A stretch of DNA of 64,000 nucleotides from Gordionus sp. m RMFG-2023 (GCF_954871325.1 NC_088777.1:47841366-47905365); one strand, 5' to 3'; positions 46,937 through 59,059 are shown, counted from the stretch's first letter. A program made the numbers and translations. The notes: generated by a model from the sequence alone, not told the origin.

Positions 46937-48283
46937 CATTTTGAGTCAGATTTTGATAAATAACCATTATAAAAATCAAAGGCAGTTAGTGCCCCTGTAT
47001 TTGACATCTTTAAAGCCTATCCATTTCCAGTTTATGTTAGAATTTTGATTGTTTTTGGTATGTAGCAATGAAGATGGAATTGAATTGATAGCTATAAAAT
47101 AAAACACCTGGCAATGGTTTATCTCTAGTGATTTGGTCACATTCCACATGTAAGTTTTGACTCTGTGAATTTAAGCTGATATGTTGGATAATTTCTTTAG
47201 TATAAGGTGTTTTGAATATAGTTGATCAAGCAAAAAAATATTCTGATTTTCTTCAAATTAGCATAGTAAAAAAGAATTTAATAGTTTGATAATATGCCCC
47301 ATAAATTTAGACCTCAAACCATTATATTGTATTCCAAGGATATAATATAATTTAATTAGTTGTAAAGGATTTGTATTAGCCCAAATTACATTTAACAACT
47401 TTATCCAATCCAATTTGGGGGCATAAGTTGGTCTATCTATAATAAAAGTGCTATTATTTTTATCTGGATTTATAAAAGGTGAGATTTTATATTTTAAATC
47501 TAATATGGTTGGACATGACTGTGGCCTCAAATTCAAATGAGTGGGAGGATTTAATAAAAATGGCCAAGATTTTTTTAAGATGCTTTCAGAAAATTGGGCA
47601 ATTCTATCAATTAAAATGTTCAAAATTCTTGATTTATTCTCAATATTTTTATATTCATATAAATCTGATATTTTAATCCAGTCTCTAGCTAAAATAGGCC
47701 CAGTGTCATAACTATTATTTTCACCTTTTTCAGTTGGTAAAATTTTGAAAATTGTACTTCCTGTATAAGGATCCTCATCCATGAGTGTGCGATACAATGG
47801 AGAGGGACCTCTGTATTTAGGTAACAAACTTGGATGTATATTATATACACCTAATGGAAATTTAATTACACTATTAGACAAAAATTTCCCAAAAGATGCA
47901 ACAAATGCTATATCATATTTATTTTTTAATACTTTCATCATATTTGATTTATCAGAATAGTATAATAAAGGTGGCCATATATTTAAATTAATTTTAAAAG
48001 GGATACATATATTATAATCATTGCTGTTATGTAAATGTTAAAAAATAGTAGGATGCCAATGGACTAGATAAAATTAAACTTTCACATTTGTATTTGTTAA
48101 TTTTCAAGTTATAATTTGTGGGTGGTGATAGGCATATATCAAGTTCAATAGAATTATATACTTCTAAATTTATAAGATTTTTTCTGGATATTTGCAATTA
48201 ATTTCAATAAAATATTTTAAGAAGCTTACTGAAAAGTGATCAGATACAAAAAATAAAATTCTAATTTTTTTTAGTATGAACAT
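46937..48283 (-). pseudogene. MTFMT: Methionyl-tRNA formyltransferase, mitochondrial type, with broken frame
   Basis: The enzyme formylates initiator Met-tRNA in mitochondria. Start ATG at 48,283 (MFILKKIRILFFVSDHFSV, the usual first strand and loop). A central 227-codon frame (47,258-47,941) holds VASFGKFL, then NIHPSLLPKYRGPSP with the catalytic Asn and His (N34, H36 of that piece) and SYDTGPILARD with the catalytic Asp (D79), then TYAPKLDWIKLL. The C-terminal domain continues in other frames with DKPLPGVLFYS, NINWKWIGFKDV and ALTAFDFYNGYL, ending TGA at 46,937. The total span suits a protein of about 390-440 residues. I see at least four frame changes (a T-run at 48,178-48,183, near 48,040, near 47,210, near 47,000) and a stop at 47,258. 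No introns are evident, while vertebrate MTFMT has several. It is either a retrocopy or real gene decay, or a gene with assembly indels. The unidentified gene lies 67 bp upstream on the same strand. Confidence 0.85.
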
Positions 48284-48350
48284 AGCATTTTTTAAAATAT
48301 TTATTACTGTGAAATTGAAATTTTAATAATATCATTAAAAGTGTTCAAAT

Positions 48351-48991
48351 TAAATTTTATGATTTTTTTGGTTCATTAAATAGAGAGCTAAAGGGAGGAA
48401 TATCACAGTTAGTTATATTTGGGTTCAATAGTAAACGTTTATGAGTCAATCCTACATAACTTATTCCATTAACCATATCAGTTGATTTATTTATATTCCC
48501 ATGAGTACTTGATATATTTTTTTCCAAAATTATAAATGTTCCAAAAGAATTTTTATATTTTCCAAGATATTCCTCATATATTGTTTTTTCTTCATTAGAA
48601 AGGGATTTCTTCTTTGGAAATAAAAATAAAGGATTATCTGTTTCAAAATTTTTTATAATTGGTGTTATAGCATTATCAATTTTAATTTTATCATGATATA
48701 TGTGATTTAACTCGGATGGAAATTCTAATAGTGTATAACTTTCTCCGTACTCTGAATCAGTCTCCCAGTCCCAAGTATCATTTTCTTTGCTATTATCCAG
48801 ATTAATTTTTTTAGGTAAGATGAAAAAGCATTAGATATTATTATATTTCGGAAAAATACTTCGAAACAACCGTGAAAATAATAATAATTAAATGTAGATA
48901 AGTGTAAGTTCTCTATAATATTATTTGCATGTCTATGGAAAAGTTCAGGGTTAGAAAAACAGAGTCCATCCTGTCCATTTTTCTGCTTGAG
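48351..48991 (-). CDS. Unidentified conserved-looking gene fragment (one frameshift)
   Basis: Minus strand, about 213 codons from CTC at 48,991 to TAA at 48,351-48,353. The first part reads KQKNGQDGLCFSNPELFHRH and then FHGCFEVFFRN. After a 7-T run (48,806-48,812) the frame shifts by one and continues cleanly with NDTWDWETDSEYGESYTLLE, FETDNPLFLFPKKKSL and ISYVGLTHKRLLLNPN to the end. Balanced residue use (W, C, H, G) and an uninterrupted 150-codon second part make chance unlikely. I do not recognise the family. No signal peptide or membrane segment was seen. The 5' end probably begins at a splice acceptor or another homopolymer slip near 48,990-49,005, as no Met was found. The methionyl-tRNA formyltransferase start is only 67 bp downstream. 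Confidence 0.6.
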
Positions 48992-51900
48992 TTTTTTTTA
49001 AACTAGAGATGTTGATACACACAAGATTGGACCAAGAAAATTTTATCAAAATTTATTTAATAAAAAGGAGCATGTGATTTATTTAAAAAATATATCTCGT
49101 CGAACTAAACCAAAACCCTTAATGAATGTTTATAGTTTCTGTCGTATTTTTATATACGTATATTTATGTATTAAAATTGTGTAATGCCAATCAACCGATA
49201 TAAATAAGGTTTGGATTATAGTAAAATTTAAATAGCACGTGATGCTTTAATATATATTTTTTTTAAAAGCAAAATTGTAGAAAAACATTATTATTAAAAT
49301 TATGATGTAAATATTTTTCTGGAATTATTAGAAATTGGGATGTAATTATTTTTCTGGATTATTAAAATTATGAGATTTTTTTATATTCATGGAAATTGTG
49401 TTGTAAAAATAATTTTTCTAAATTATTTAAATGTGATGAACATTTGTATTTCAAAAGTTATTAATAAAAAATACATTTGTATTTCGAAAGTTATTAATAA
49501 AAAATATTTTTAATTATCGGAAATCAATTCTAGATTCCAAAAAGAATAGTTTATAGATTGCAGATTAAGTATTGGAAGGGTTGAAAGTAAGGGTGTTTTT
49601 TAGTTAGTTTTATTAATTGCAGATTAAGTATTTGAAGGGTTGAAAGTAAGGGATTTTTTAGTTTCATAAACCGTAACTTAACCCTTAACGAAATATATAA
49701 AAGAGTTAAAATTTATTTATCTATTTTAAATGATTTAAGAATTTGAAATATTAATTTTCTTTAATTTATCAAAAAAAAATTGTACAAATTTTTATATTGG
49801 TATATATTTAAGTTAATTTGTTATTTTCTTTTCATATTTTATAACAAAATATAGAAATTCCATTTTCTTTAATGGTTTGTTTTATTTAAAAGTTTATAGA
49901 TTTATATGGTTCTAAAAATATATATGTAATATGATATTACATATTCCTACGATCCCTTTTTATTTTAAATTATTCTTATATAAATTTTTGATTCATCCTT
50001 TAAAACATAGAATATTTTAATATATATTTTCTTATAAAAAATATCTTACTTTGCATTAAAATTTTGCATTTTCTTTAACTATATTTAGTATTAAATTGTA
50101 TCCAAGTTTTTATTTTATTTCATTATATAATTATTTTTAACTTAAAATTATTTTACCTTAACATATTATATTTTATTGTTCACATTTATTTTATCTTTAA
50201 AAATGTTAACAAACTTATATTTTTTTATTCATTTATTTTACCTTATTTATTAATTATCATTTTTATATATTATATATCTTGATTTTGAAGCAGGAAAATT
50301 TATTTTTTTTGACGAAAATTATAATTACCTGAATGATATTTTAAATATATAATTAATTAAATTATATAACTTATACTTGTCCGCTGCTTCACTGCTACTA
50401 TATGATTAAAAATCCGACTAAAAATCTCGAACGAACTAATATGATTTTAATCGGAATGAACTAATACAAATATAGAACAAAATCTTTTTAAAAATATAAT
50501 TAATATATAAAATTTATAAAATTATTATCTCAAATTTCACGAGAATCATTTCAAATGTTTTGAATGACACTTTATAAATTTAAAATAATGCCTTATGTGA
50601 CAAATGCATTATGTATAATTGTAAATATGATGTATATTCGGATAGAATAGGAATAAAATTCTAATTATTTTTATAAAATATACCATAACATTTTAAACAA
50701 TATTTAAAAATTACCTACACTTTTATTAAAACCGATTCCATAACCGCTACCTGAAAATTTTAAAATACGTGTTGATTTCGGTTGGTCCGAATATGGTTAT
50801 TATAAAATTTATAAAAGAAGGATCCAGATTTTGGTTTATAAACCTATCCCCCGAGAGTTATATGTAGTTCTAATTCCAAACTATGATTATAATATATTAT
50901 TTAAAACTAAATAATGAAAAGGATGGCCGTGAAATAGATCAAAGATTATAATTGTAATGTAGAAACTGTAATAATAAAAATGGTAGTAAAAAAACAAGCA
51001 ATATTCCTGGATTGCCTGCGATAATAATATTTATAATCTTGCCCTAGAGGCCCACTTTTAACCTACTGAAAATATAGTGGTGGTCATCTGATTGTCTCTT
51101 CACTGACTGAAATTATATTTAATGATAATGTTGGCGCTATCAACAGGAAATAACTGTTGTAGCAGTTAGAAAAAAGAAGAAATAAATTTAATATAATATA
51201 CTTAGTGTCAGTCAATTTTTATGACATGAACAATTAATTTTCCTTGGGGGAGGAAGAGAGAATGGGGAGATCACGAGATGCCAGCTGGGGAAGAACTAAG
51301 AGCATATATTGGATATCTTGGATCATGTAATGGGATAGTTATTGGTTTATATATTTTTGTATTAGTTGTTATTTTATCATTGTGAATAAATAACTTGAAA
51401 GAACTCTTGGATATTTAAGTGTAGATTAAGCTAAAGGTAAGGGTTGAGAGTAAGGGGCTTCTTTACAATAACCATTCAACAGATATATGAGGGTTTGATA
51501 GAAAAAATATTAATGACAATCATGCAAATTTTATCATCCTAAGGGATTAGTAGGGATATTCGTTACTACCGTCGATTTTGAATCAATTCAAATTTGACTA
51601 TGGAATTTCAAATACGAATATATTTAATCATTTTCGATTGGCTTTAAAATTCCATTAATTTAAATGCAGATGATTTTAGACATTACCCCTTTCTAATTTA
51701 TTTAGCATATCATAAATTTATTATTTATGCTTAATTTTCTAATGTTGCGAAAAAAATTTAACACATCCTTCCGAAGCATGATGGAAAATTTTTTTAGGCC
51801 TAGTTTCAACCCGCGGCACGCCTTTTTATGAAAAGAACTGGGAAAATCTAACCCCATAAATATTAATTTTATTCTTTATTTTATGTTATGCCAATAACTT

Positions 51901-52759
51901 TGATAATCTAATGTTATTTATCTATTTTATTTTAATATGATAAGAAAATTAATACGAGATATTTCCTGTCTCCCATTTTTTTTCTTCTTCTTTTCTTGTT
52001 TTTTAAATTTTATAAATTGTGATATTGAATCAGTTGAAAAATAAAGAACAAAATAACATATTTTTCGGGTCTTGGGCAAGGAAATTTAGATAGGTTAGAT
52101 CAAGACAAGTTAGGGGAGGGCGTAGGACTTCATTTGTCTATCAGGTTATAATTTGCTAACCATTTATTATATAAAAATTGAATGATTTTATTATAATAGT
52201 AATTGATAATGTCATTTTAATTAACATACTGTGCTCACGAAAATAAAATGGATATTTAAACTCTTTTATTTTAGATTATTTAAAAAAATTTTTTTTTTTT
52301 TTTACTAATATGAAAATTTTGCAGATGCTAAAAAAAATTGTATTCACTATTTTTATACAAAATTAATTGCTCGTTGATATATTGTGTTCATGTGATATCG
52401 TATATGAAGAGAATAAATAGAAATTATACACGTTTAAACCTTTTTTTGTTGTTGATGTAATAAATGAGCCCTAGGCTAATGGGTGGTGGGAGGTTTGGCC
52501 CAGGGTAATAGAATAAAAATATGATTTAATTTTTTAAAATAATTTTATTTATATTTTTATTATATTAAAAATGCTTATTTGTCAATATAACTAAAATATA
52601 TTGTGCGTTCATGTAATATTGATTTGATATCGTTAACGAAGGGAACAAATAAAAATTATACACGTGTAATAGGTATACTAAATTTAAAAAAAAAATTATA
52701 CTTATAATTAAAATTTATAACTTTTTTGTTAGGAAGATTAAATTTCTATAAACCCAACC
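48992..52759. other. AT-rich intergenic stretch with short tandem duplications
   Basis: No gene recognised. Local duplications are present: a 60-bp unit at 49,558-49,680 (GCAGATTAAGTATTTGAAGG twice), a 35-bp unit at about 49,438-49,510 (ACATTTGTATTTCGAAAGTT twice) and a similar pattern at 49,290-49,400. A word related to the 60-bp unit recurs at 51,420-51,460. The segment 50,735-50,850 has hAT-MITE-like CCGAA/TTCGG words. Confidence 0.4.
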
Positions 52760-52823
52760 ATGATATTTAAAGTTCAATTAGTTTTTCTCCTGGTGTTGTT
52801 GGGTCATGAATTCACGGATGCAA
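52760..52823 (+). CDS. First exon encoding a signal peptide
   Basis: ATG at 52,760 opens 21 codons: MIFKVQLVFLLVLLG, then HEFTDA. This is a textbook secretory signal: basic residue near the start, hydrophobic core LVFLLVLL, polar small residues before the cut. The frame then runs into CAA|GTGAGTAC, a strong match to the metazoan 5' splice site, with GT at 52,824. Exon phase is 1. The short size explains why simple ORF finding misses it. Downstream exons could not be placed with confidence, so the product is unknown; a small secreted protein or peptide is an inference. The 5' flank is AT-rich and any TATA word there is uninformative. Confidence 0.6.
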
Positions 52824-52829
52824 GTGAGT
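52824..52829 (+). other. Candidate splice donor
   Basis: GTGAGT directly after CAA at the end of the signal-peptide exon; the neighbouring AT-rich DNA would be intron 1. Confidence 0.55.
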
Positions 52830-53641
52830 ACAATTTATATAATTAATGACAGGTTTCGTTTGTTACAATCATTTATGCTATAAAATGTTTTGCAAAAATA
52901 TGGAATGCGATCAAATATATGTTAAAAAATGTCTTTTAAATGAGTCAAAAAAAACAATTTGAAGTGTTTAATTTTAAATTTAGGCGTCAATCGGCAAAAA
53001 AACATGTTGTTGTTGCTTGATATATTATACAAATATTAATGCTATTCATAGCAAAGACCGCCAATTTTTTTCCCAATTTAGACACTTAGAACTGATATTT
53101 TGTTTTTTGAAGCATTCATTGTGTACACTTTATTCGATAATCTTTTTGAACTTATTGTTAAATTATCTGTCTCCTTTTTTAAAAGAATAAAGAATAGAAT
53201 AAATGAATTTCCTTCATTTAGTATTGTTAAAGTAACTAATTACAAAGAAAATGACTCTAACTCGTAGTTACGTTTAAAGTTACCTTTTAAAATATGTTAA
53301 ATATTTATAATATTTCAATCATTTTCCTAAATTTAAAAAACTAATTTTTAAATATAACGTCTCTCGGAAGTTATTTATTGAAAAAATTAATATTCCTTTA
53401 AATCATCAATTTTGAAATTTATTGTTAAAGGTGAATAAAAATTTATTAAACCCTATTTTTTTGAAATTTAATGTAACTAGTAATCTTTAAGAATGTAACT
53501 GATAATTGTAGCTAATTAGTTTTTAAAAGTAACGTTTAAAAATACTATTATGCTGAATCGTTGACCTTTTCTTATTTTTGTTACTATCCTATATATTTGA
53601 AAGAAGCCTCTTTCTAACTGATTTAATCGTTTCCAACCTTA
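52830..53641. other. AT-rich stretch, possible intron with a GTAAC-rich MITE
   Basis: No further exon of the signal-peptide gene was recognised. A patch at 53,220-53,560 begins with words such as TAGTTACG and GTTACC and ends with GTAACT and GTAACG words, suggesting a small MITE with TTACG/CGTAA-type ends. Confidence 0.35.
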
Positions 53642-53938
53642 CTATATAATATCCATTTTCTTTCCTACTTTATCTTCAACGATTTCATTCCAAACTTCTT
53701 CCCTTTTCAATATGTTTACTAGGCCAGACTCATGTTCGATAAACTTTTTAGCCTCTCCTTGCATCTCTTCACAATTGAATTTCATATCTGTTAGGATTAA
53801 TTAAAGTTGGCTGATATTTTATAATTTCTAAAAGGGATATAACTTCGGCATACTTCTTGTTTTGGAACAAATATCACGACACTGGAGTCTTATTTCTCTT
53901 ACTAAATTTAAAATCCACTATTGCAAATGCATGCTGTG
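53642..53938 (-). pseudogene. Decayed helical-repeat-like coding fragment
   Basis: Minus-strand peptides are HAFAIVDFKFSKRN, then YLFQNKKYAEVISLLEIIKY, QPTLINPNRYEIQL, and in another frame KKFIEHESGLVNILKREEVW and KVGKKMDII before TAG at 53,642. The segment NKKYAEVISLLEI has the look of a tetratricopeptide-type helix pair, but I cannot name a family. Two in-frame TGA codons and one frameshift interrupt it. It may be a pseudogene or exons of a host gene with indels. Confidence 0.35.
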
Positions 53939-53979
53939 AGCATCAATAGTTTAGTCGTATATCATTTGCATAATCTAAA

Positions 53980-54623
53980 ACGAATTATTTGTTATTCGAT
54001 TAGATTCGTATTACAAAATTACGAACAAGGAAAATATAGTATTCGTCGATAATTATTTAAAATTATTTGAATTTATTCGTATAATTTGATTTTTTATATT
54101 ATTCAAAATTTATAGTATATATTCGACATTATTTGATTCGTTAATATTCGAAACTATACGTAAAAAATAAAATTTATTAAATATTTAAAATTATTTCTAA
54201 ATATTCATGTTCCTTACAGAAAATTTTATTTTTTATTTTATTTCTACATCTATAATTCACTTTTTAAATTCTAATAATCTCATTTTTCCAGAGTTTAAAA
54301 AAAACTTTTGAGCAAAAATCTCTGAAATTTTTTTAAAGAAGAAAGAGTTTTGATCAAATTTTAAATAAAATTCCAAATATTAGTAAAAAAAATTTTTTAA
54401 AACCTTTATAATTTCATAAACAAGAAATCTTTCAAGATGAAATCCCAAATTTAAAAAAAAAATCAAATATTCATTCAAAAAATTTATTAAGATTTTATTA
54501 TTTTTTAAAATATTTTTAAAGAATTTAATTTTCTAATCAAATCGAATAATTGACGAATCAAATTCAAATAATGTTTTTATCATTCGTACAAATTCGATTC
54601 GAAAATACGAATCGAATACTTAG
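53980..54623. mobile_element. ATTCG-rich MITE, copy 1
   Basis: The left end (TTATTCGATTAGATTCGTAT, 53,992-54,011) is roughly inverted at the right end (AAAATACGAATCGAATA, 54,602-54,618). The centre is AT-rich and non-coding. A second element of the same type lies at 61,431-62,279. Confidence 0.45.
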
Positions 54624-55919
54624 TATTTTTTTTGAAATCTAATTGTGCTATGATTTATGAGCGCTAAAATCTATATAACTGTATAAATTACTTTTATTTC
54701 ATTAAAATGTTCAATATTATTATTAAACAACGTATTATCCATGAGAATTCAAAAAAATTTTCGGAACCAATAAATTATTTTATTTAATCACATTTTAAAT
54801 TTATTAACTCAAAAAGTGAAGCATTTTATAAATAAATGATAAAGTGCTATTATTTGAAGTTATGATTTTAATAATCTATAAGAAATTTTTTCTATAGTGA
54901 ATATGTGTTAAAATAGCAATATAGCTCTCCGAGCATAGAGCCGAGAGGCAAAAGTCTAGAGCGAATAGATATGCTAAAGCGAATAAATCACGATGTGGAC
55001 CATTATCAGCCTATTTTTACATTTATGCTATAATGCAGCCTTAGGTTAGGTTTAAACAAGGACAATGCAATTTAACCACTCACAACTGTTAAATATCACA
55101 ATACATCGCATTTACCATAAATTCTATCATTATACTTATTAATCTACAATTTAAACTTGTTTAATTATTAGCCAATAAAAATTACATTGTAGGATCTGAA
55201 AACGGTTGTAAAATATTTATTAGAGCCAAAAACTTTTTAATGCCTACGGATATATAAATGACTATATTTTCAAACTCTGCTATAGTATATCCCTTAAAAG
55301 GCGTGCACTGAATGATGAGCGATTTGAAAATACTATAATTGAAAACAACACTTGATAAACAAATTTAAAATTAAAACTAATAAAAGATAAGAAGTGTAAA
55401 AATTTAAAAATAACAATTGTATTAATTTTATTAATCCTTTAGAAAAAAAATAAGCGAAATGATTTTTTATTTAAATAGAAGAGCATTGAATAAAATTATA
55501 TTTCAAATCGTTCTAAATACTTTATTATTTTGAACAAACTTTGGTTTGATGCGATATTAAAACAAACGATTTTATTAAAACGCTAGATAATGGCCTAAAT
55601 TTGTCTTGATTATCATCAGAGTATTATCACATTCTTTTTGGGAAAAATATCCTTTATATTTGTGCTTGAATTAATGCATATGTTCGTAACGTAGGGGTTT
55701 AGAAAATTTTGGTTTTTAACAAATAGTTAGAACTTAAATCATTAAAAGCGTTTTTTAAATACTGAAACACATGATCTCGGAATCGAGTTCCAACATAGAT
55801 AAAGTACATACCCTGTAAATATAAAAAATTACTATTAAATTTTGAACTACCCTTAATTTATACTAATTTTTAAATTGGATTTTTCTTATATAATAAAAAG
55901 AATAGGAAAAATTTTATGG
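54624..55919. other. AT-rich non-coding stretch
   Basis: No gene recognised. Confidence 0.4.
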
Positions 55920-55939
55920 CCTTGTCTGAAATTCACAGA

Positions 55940-56752
55940 GTATTATCCGAACCGTTAAACCGCTAAAAACCGGTATTTTTTAACCTAAACCGAACCTAAA
56001 CCTTTAAAAAAATTTCTAGCCGAACCTCAACCGAACCGCTAAAATGCCTCTGAACCGGTTCGAGTCTCATAATTTTATGATTATAAAATAATGTGTAAGA
56101 TATTACTAGTAGAATATTGCAAAAATTTTAATTATATTCAAATTGTTTTAAAAATTATCATCAACCACATTTGATTGATAAACGTCAATCATAATTTTTA
56201 TAAACTTTAGTATATTGCTATTTTACATTTTTTAAATATTTTAAGCTTTTAAATTATAATGCCTAGAAAAAAATTAAATCTAATATATCAATTATTTACA
56301 TATAGTATTATAAATGACACATCAAATCTAATATCATACTGGCAATGCCAGCCACTTAAGTTAGTGTGGAAAGATGTTTTTCAACATATTATCTCCTTAT
56401 AGATGTAATTTGTGAGACGAATTTTGAGAATATATTAATTGTGCGGCTTAATAAAATTTTTTTAAGTAGTTCATATTAAAATTAATCATTCATTTTATTT
56501 GTTATATTTATAAATTAAATATGTGCAATTAATAAAAATGAAGGTTTTTATTTTAATTATGAAATAAAATTTTTTTTCCTTATACATAATCCTAATGTAG
56601 GTTTGAATACAAAAGTGTTCAAACCGGTTTTTAAAGGTTCGAACCGAACCGATATTTTTATTTTTTGCGAACCGAACCTGAACCTTGAACCGTTATTCTT
56701 ATCCGAATCTGAACCCGAACCGAACCGATATTTGTTTTGGTTTGGATCCCTA
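55940..56752 (+). mobile_element. hAT element relic with CCGAACCG-rich ends
   Basis: Both ends are full of AACCGAACC-type words. The left end CAGAGTATTATCCGAACCG and the right end, read inward, TAGGGATCCAAACC align loosely as a TIR. The transposase relic at 56,337-56,460 is inside. No clear 8-bp duplication. The minus frame at 56,557-56,763 (FRFGSGSDSDKN type) is a translation of the repetitive end. Confidence 0.55.
56337..56460 (+). pseudogene. hAT dimerisation-domain fragment
   Basis: Reads ILAMPAT, stop, VSVERCFSTYYLLIDVIC, then NFENILIVRLN. This is the hAT C-terminal signature (PxxxVSVERxFSxxKxIxSDxR...L...L..RxN). One TAA lies in the motif. Only this C-terminal segment is recognisable in the element. 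Confidence 0.75.
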
Positions 56753-56825
56753 TGAGAAACCAATATTTAACGCAATAAATGATAATACACGAGCAGATCT
56801 TAAAATATTGAGCTGTGAACTGCCA

Positions 56826-56990
56826 TGAATATCTCGCTCTTTCTAGACTTGTTCATGAAAATCTAGCAACACCTGCGACAAGTGCATCATCAGAACCTCT
56901 TTATGAAGCTGGTGATATTGACTTTACAGTCCTCATCAAGGCAGTCTGACCCCGGATAAACTAGAGAAGGAGCTTACCACCAGAGAAGGT
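56826..56990 (+). pseudogene. Second hAT dimerisation-domain fragment
   Basis: Reads EYLALSRLVHENLATPATSA, then SSEPLYEAGDIDF, and in a shifted frame LTPDKLEKEL. The match is to the hAT pattern LSRLAxxxLAIPATSASSERVFSxAGDIxxxRRxxLxPxxV. The Arg-Val-Phe-Ser part is altered (PLYE) and the next helix is out of frame. It is a different hAT lineage from the relic at 56,337, judging by the AGDI block. Confidence 0.75.
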
Positions 56991-57009
56991 GAAAGCTAAA
57001 ATAAAAAAA

Positions 57010-58380
57010 ATATTTTCATGGTAGAATATTTATTTCAAAAGGACCGAAACGCATGCAATTTATAAAAATTATGATTATTGGAAAATAGAAATATAGGAAT
57101 TAGAAATGCCTTCAACAACCAGATTGTGAATATATCGGGAATTATGAAGAGGGTTAGGAAAGCATTGTACAAAGGCAGATTTTCAGATAATTATTTAACA
57201 GATGTCTCTTAAAATAGCATCAGAAACTTATCAGGAGGTTTTACCTATTTTTGCTTTAACTGAGAAATAAGAATTTATAATTATAATGTTTATTTTCTTC
57301 GGTATTTCCAATTGTTAGTTTTAATCAAAATTGTGATTCGTCTGAATTTGGGATAATTATTTTGATTGAGGTTATTGCTTTTTCTTATTTTATTGTTGTT
57401 GTATTCAAATGAAATATTTATTTTATTTTATAAATTTGAATGTTATTTTATGGAAAATATTATTGTAAATGAACTTTAAACTAAAGATAATATTATTTGT
57501 TTTGAATATCAAAAATGTATATAAATAGTTGGCCAAAATTAAAATAAAAGAACAGAGATTTGTTTTGATTTAGATAGAGTGTAATAAATTAATTATAGAA
57601 AGGAAGAGTTCCGATTAATTGTACTGTGATTCGATAAAGTGAATAGGTAATAAAAGTAATTAATAAAATTAAGTTAATTAAATTATATTTATGTTATTTA
57701 TTATAGGTTCTTTTTATAGTAAGCATTTATTAATTAATTTAGTCATAATAGTAATCTTCTGTTTAATTTATATAGATTTAATATATCTTTGATATCTGCT
57801 CTCCCACAAAGCAGTTGTTAGCTTCTGAGTATATACGGAATTGTAACAATTGCTTTTATTCTTAAAATATAAAAGTTAAATTTGTAAATATAAGTTTTAT
57901 TATGCTTACCAATTTGAGTTTTAGAATTATCATTTCTTAAATAATTTCTTCATCATAACAATAATATATCCATAAGATAAAAATAGTGATATTTACAGTT
58001 TTGGTCGTGCTGAACAACGACAAATTTTTAAAACTATTTTAAGGGTCCTATTCTACCTCAAATCATGCACTCGCTTCCGATCTGCTACATATCATACCTC
58101 GTAGTACAGAAATACCTATCTTAAAATCGTTGAAAAAAAGGCTATAAAAAATTATCCACATCGGATTAAACCAGTAACCCCTCGCTTCACTATAATTTCT
58201 ACACTACTCATTCACTAGCTGTATAAAACAAACAACAATTTTTATAATTTATTAATACTTTGTCAAATGATAAATAGTTTTCAACAAAACATTTTTTTTT
58301 GAATAGTTTTATAACGTCGGAATATTTGATTTTTTAATATGTTTTTATAAATATTAGATAACGTTAGAAATCCTTACACA
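57010..58380. other. AT-rich non-coding stretch
   Basis: No gene recognised. The segment 57,090-57,250 has slightly coding-like composition but no open frame of note. Confidence 0.4.
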
Positions 58381-58389
58381 CAAAAAAAG

Positions 58390-58470
58390 TTGCTGATGCT
58401 TTATTTGCTATAAACGTTGATTGAGAAAACGTTATAAATTTCTGGGTTCGAATTTCGAATCCAGGGGAGG
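58390..58470 (+). repeat. Weak tRNA-like sequence with B box in a palindrome
   Basis: A B-box-like GGTTCGAATTTC (58,445-58,456) sits in a near-palindrome running from CTGGGTTCGAA to TTCGAATCCAG. Preceding DNA has possible anticodon-arm pairing but no clear A box. It may be the worn head of a tRNA-derived SINE. Confidence 0.3.
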
Positions 58471-58870
58471 TCTGAAGTTAATATAGGTAGTTTTGTGTAC
58501 CAAGATATGATATATGTCAGGCTGGAATTATTTTAATAAAATTTGGCCGTTGTTTAGGAAATTACTACACGATGACAGACGGTATACATTATCATACACA
58601 TTATAAATTTATATAAATTGGGAAAATAATAAAAGTTTTCAAGGAAAATATATAAAAATTTACGCCGTCAACGAATAATAGATAAATTTCCTAAAGTATT
58701 CAAATCGTATGAGGTAAAGGTGCTTCTAGAAATTTTGGAATATGAGTTTCCAATTATATTTATTTTAAAAATTACTGATTTCTAACATTTTATGTAAATT
58801 CTGATGTCAGAGCTACGGTTAATTAATTCTATTCCAGTTGGTACAATCAGGGTCATTTAAATTTTAAACC

Positions 58871-58912
58871 CAGGCGCATAGACAGAAATTTTCTGGGCGG
58901 GGGGGGGTGGTT
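58871..58912 (+). repeat. hAT-like element terminus
   Basis: CAGGCGCATAGACAGAAATT followed by a long G run. The same start (CAGGCGCATA-CTCAG-AAT, then TCTGGGGGGG) occurs at 63,921. Ends of this kind border hAT elements in many invertebrates. It lies about 290 bp from the 3' end of the minus-strand transposase relic at 59,060-60,155, so it is probably that element's 3' terminus. The opposite end was not located. Confidence 0.55.
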
Positions 58913-59059
58913 AAATATAATGGAGAATACAAAATATTAAAAACGAATATAATGCGGTTAAAAAATATTATAGATATATAAAGCGGTATATAAACCACAA
59001 TAAATATATAATATTAAACATTTTATAATGATTTAAAAAGTTACGTTTATAAATGAAAA

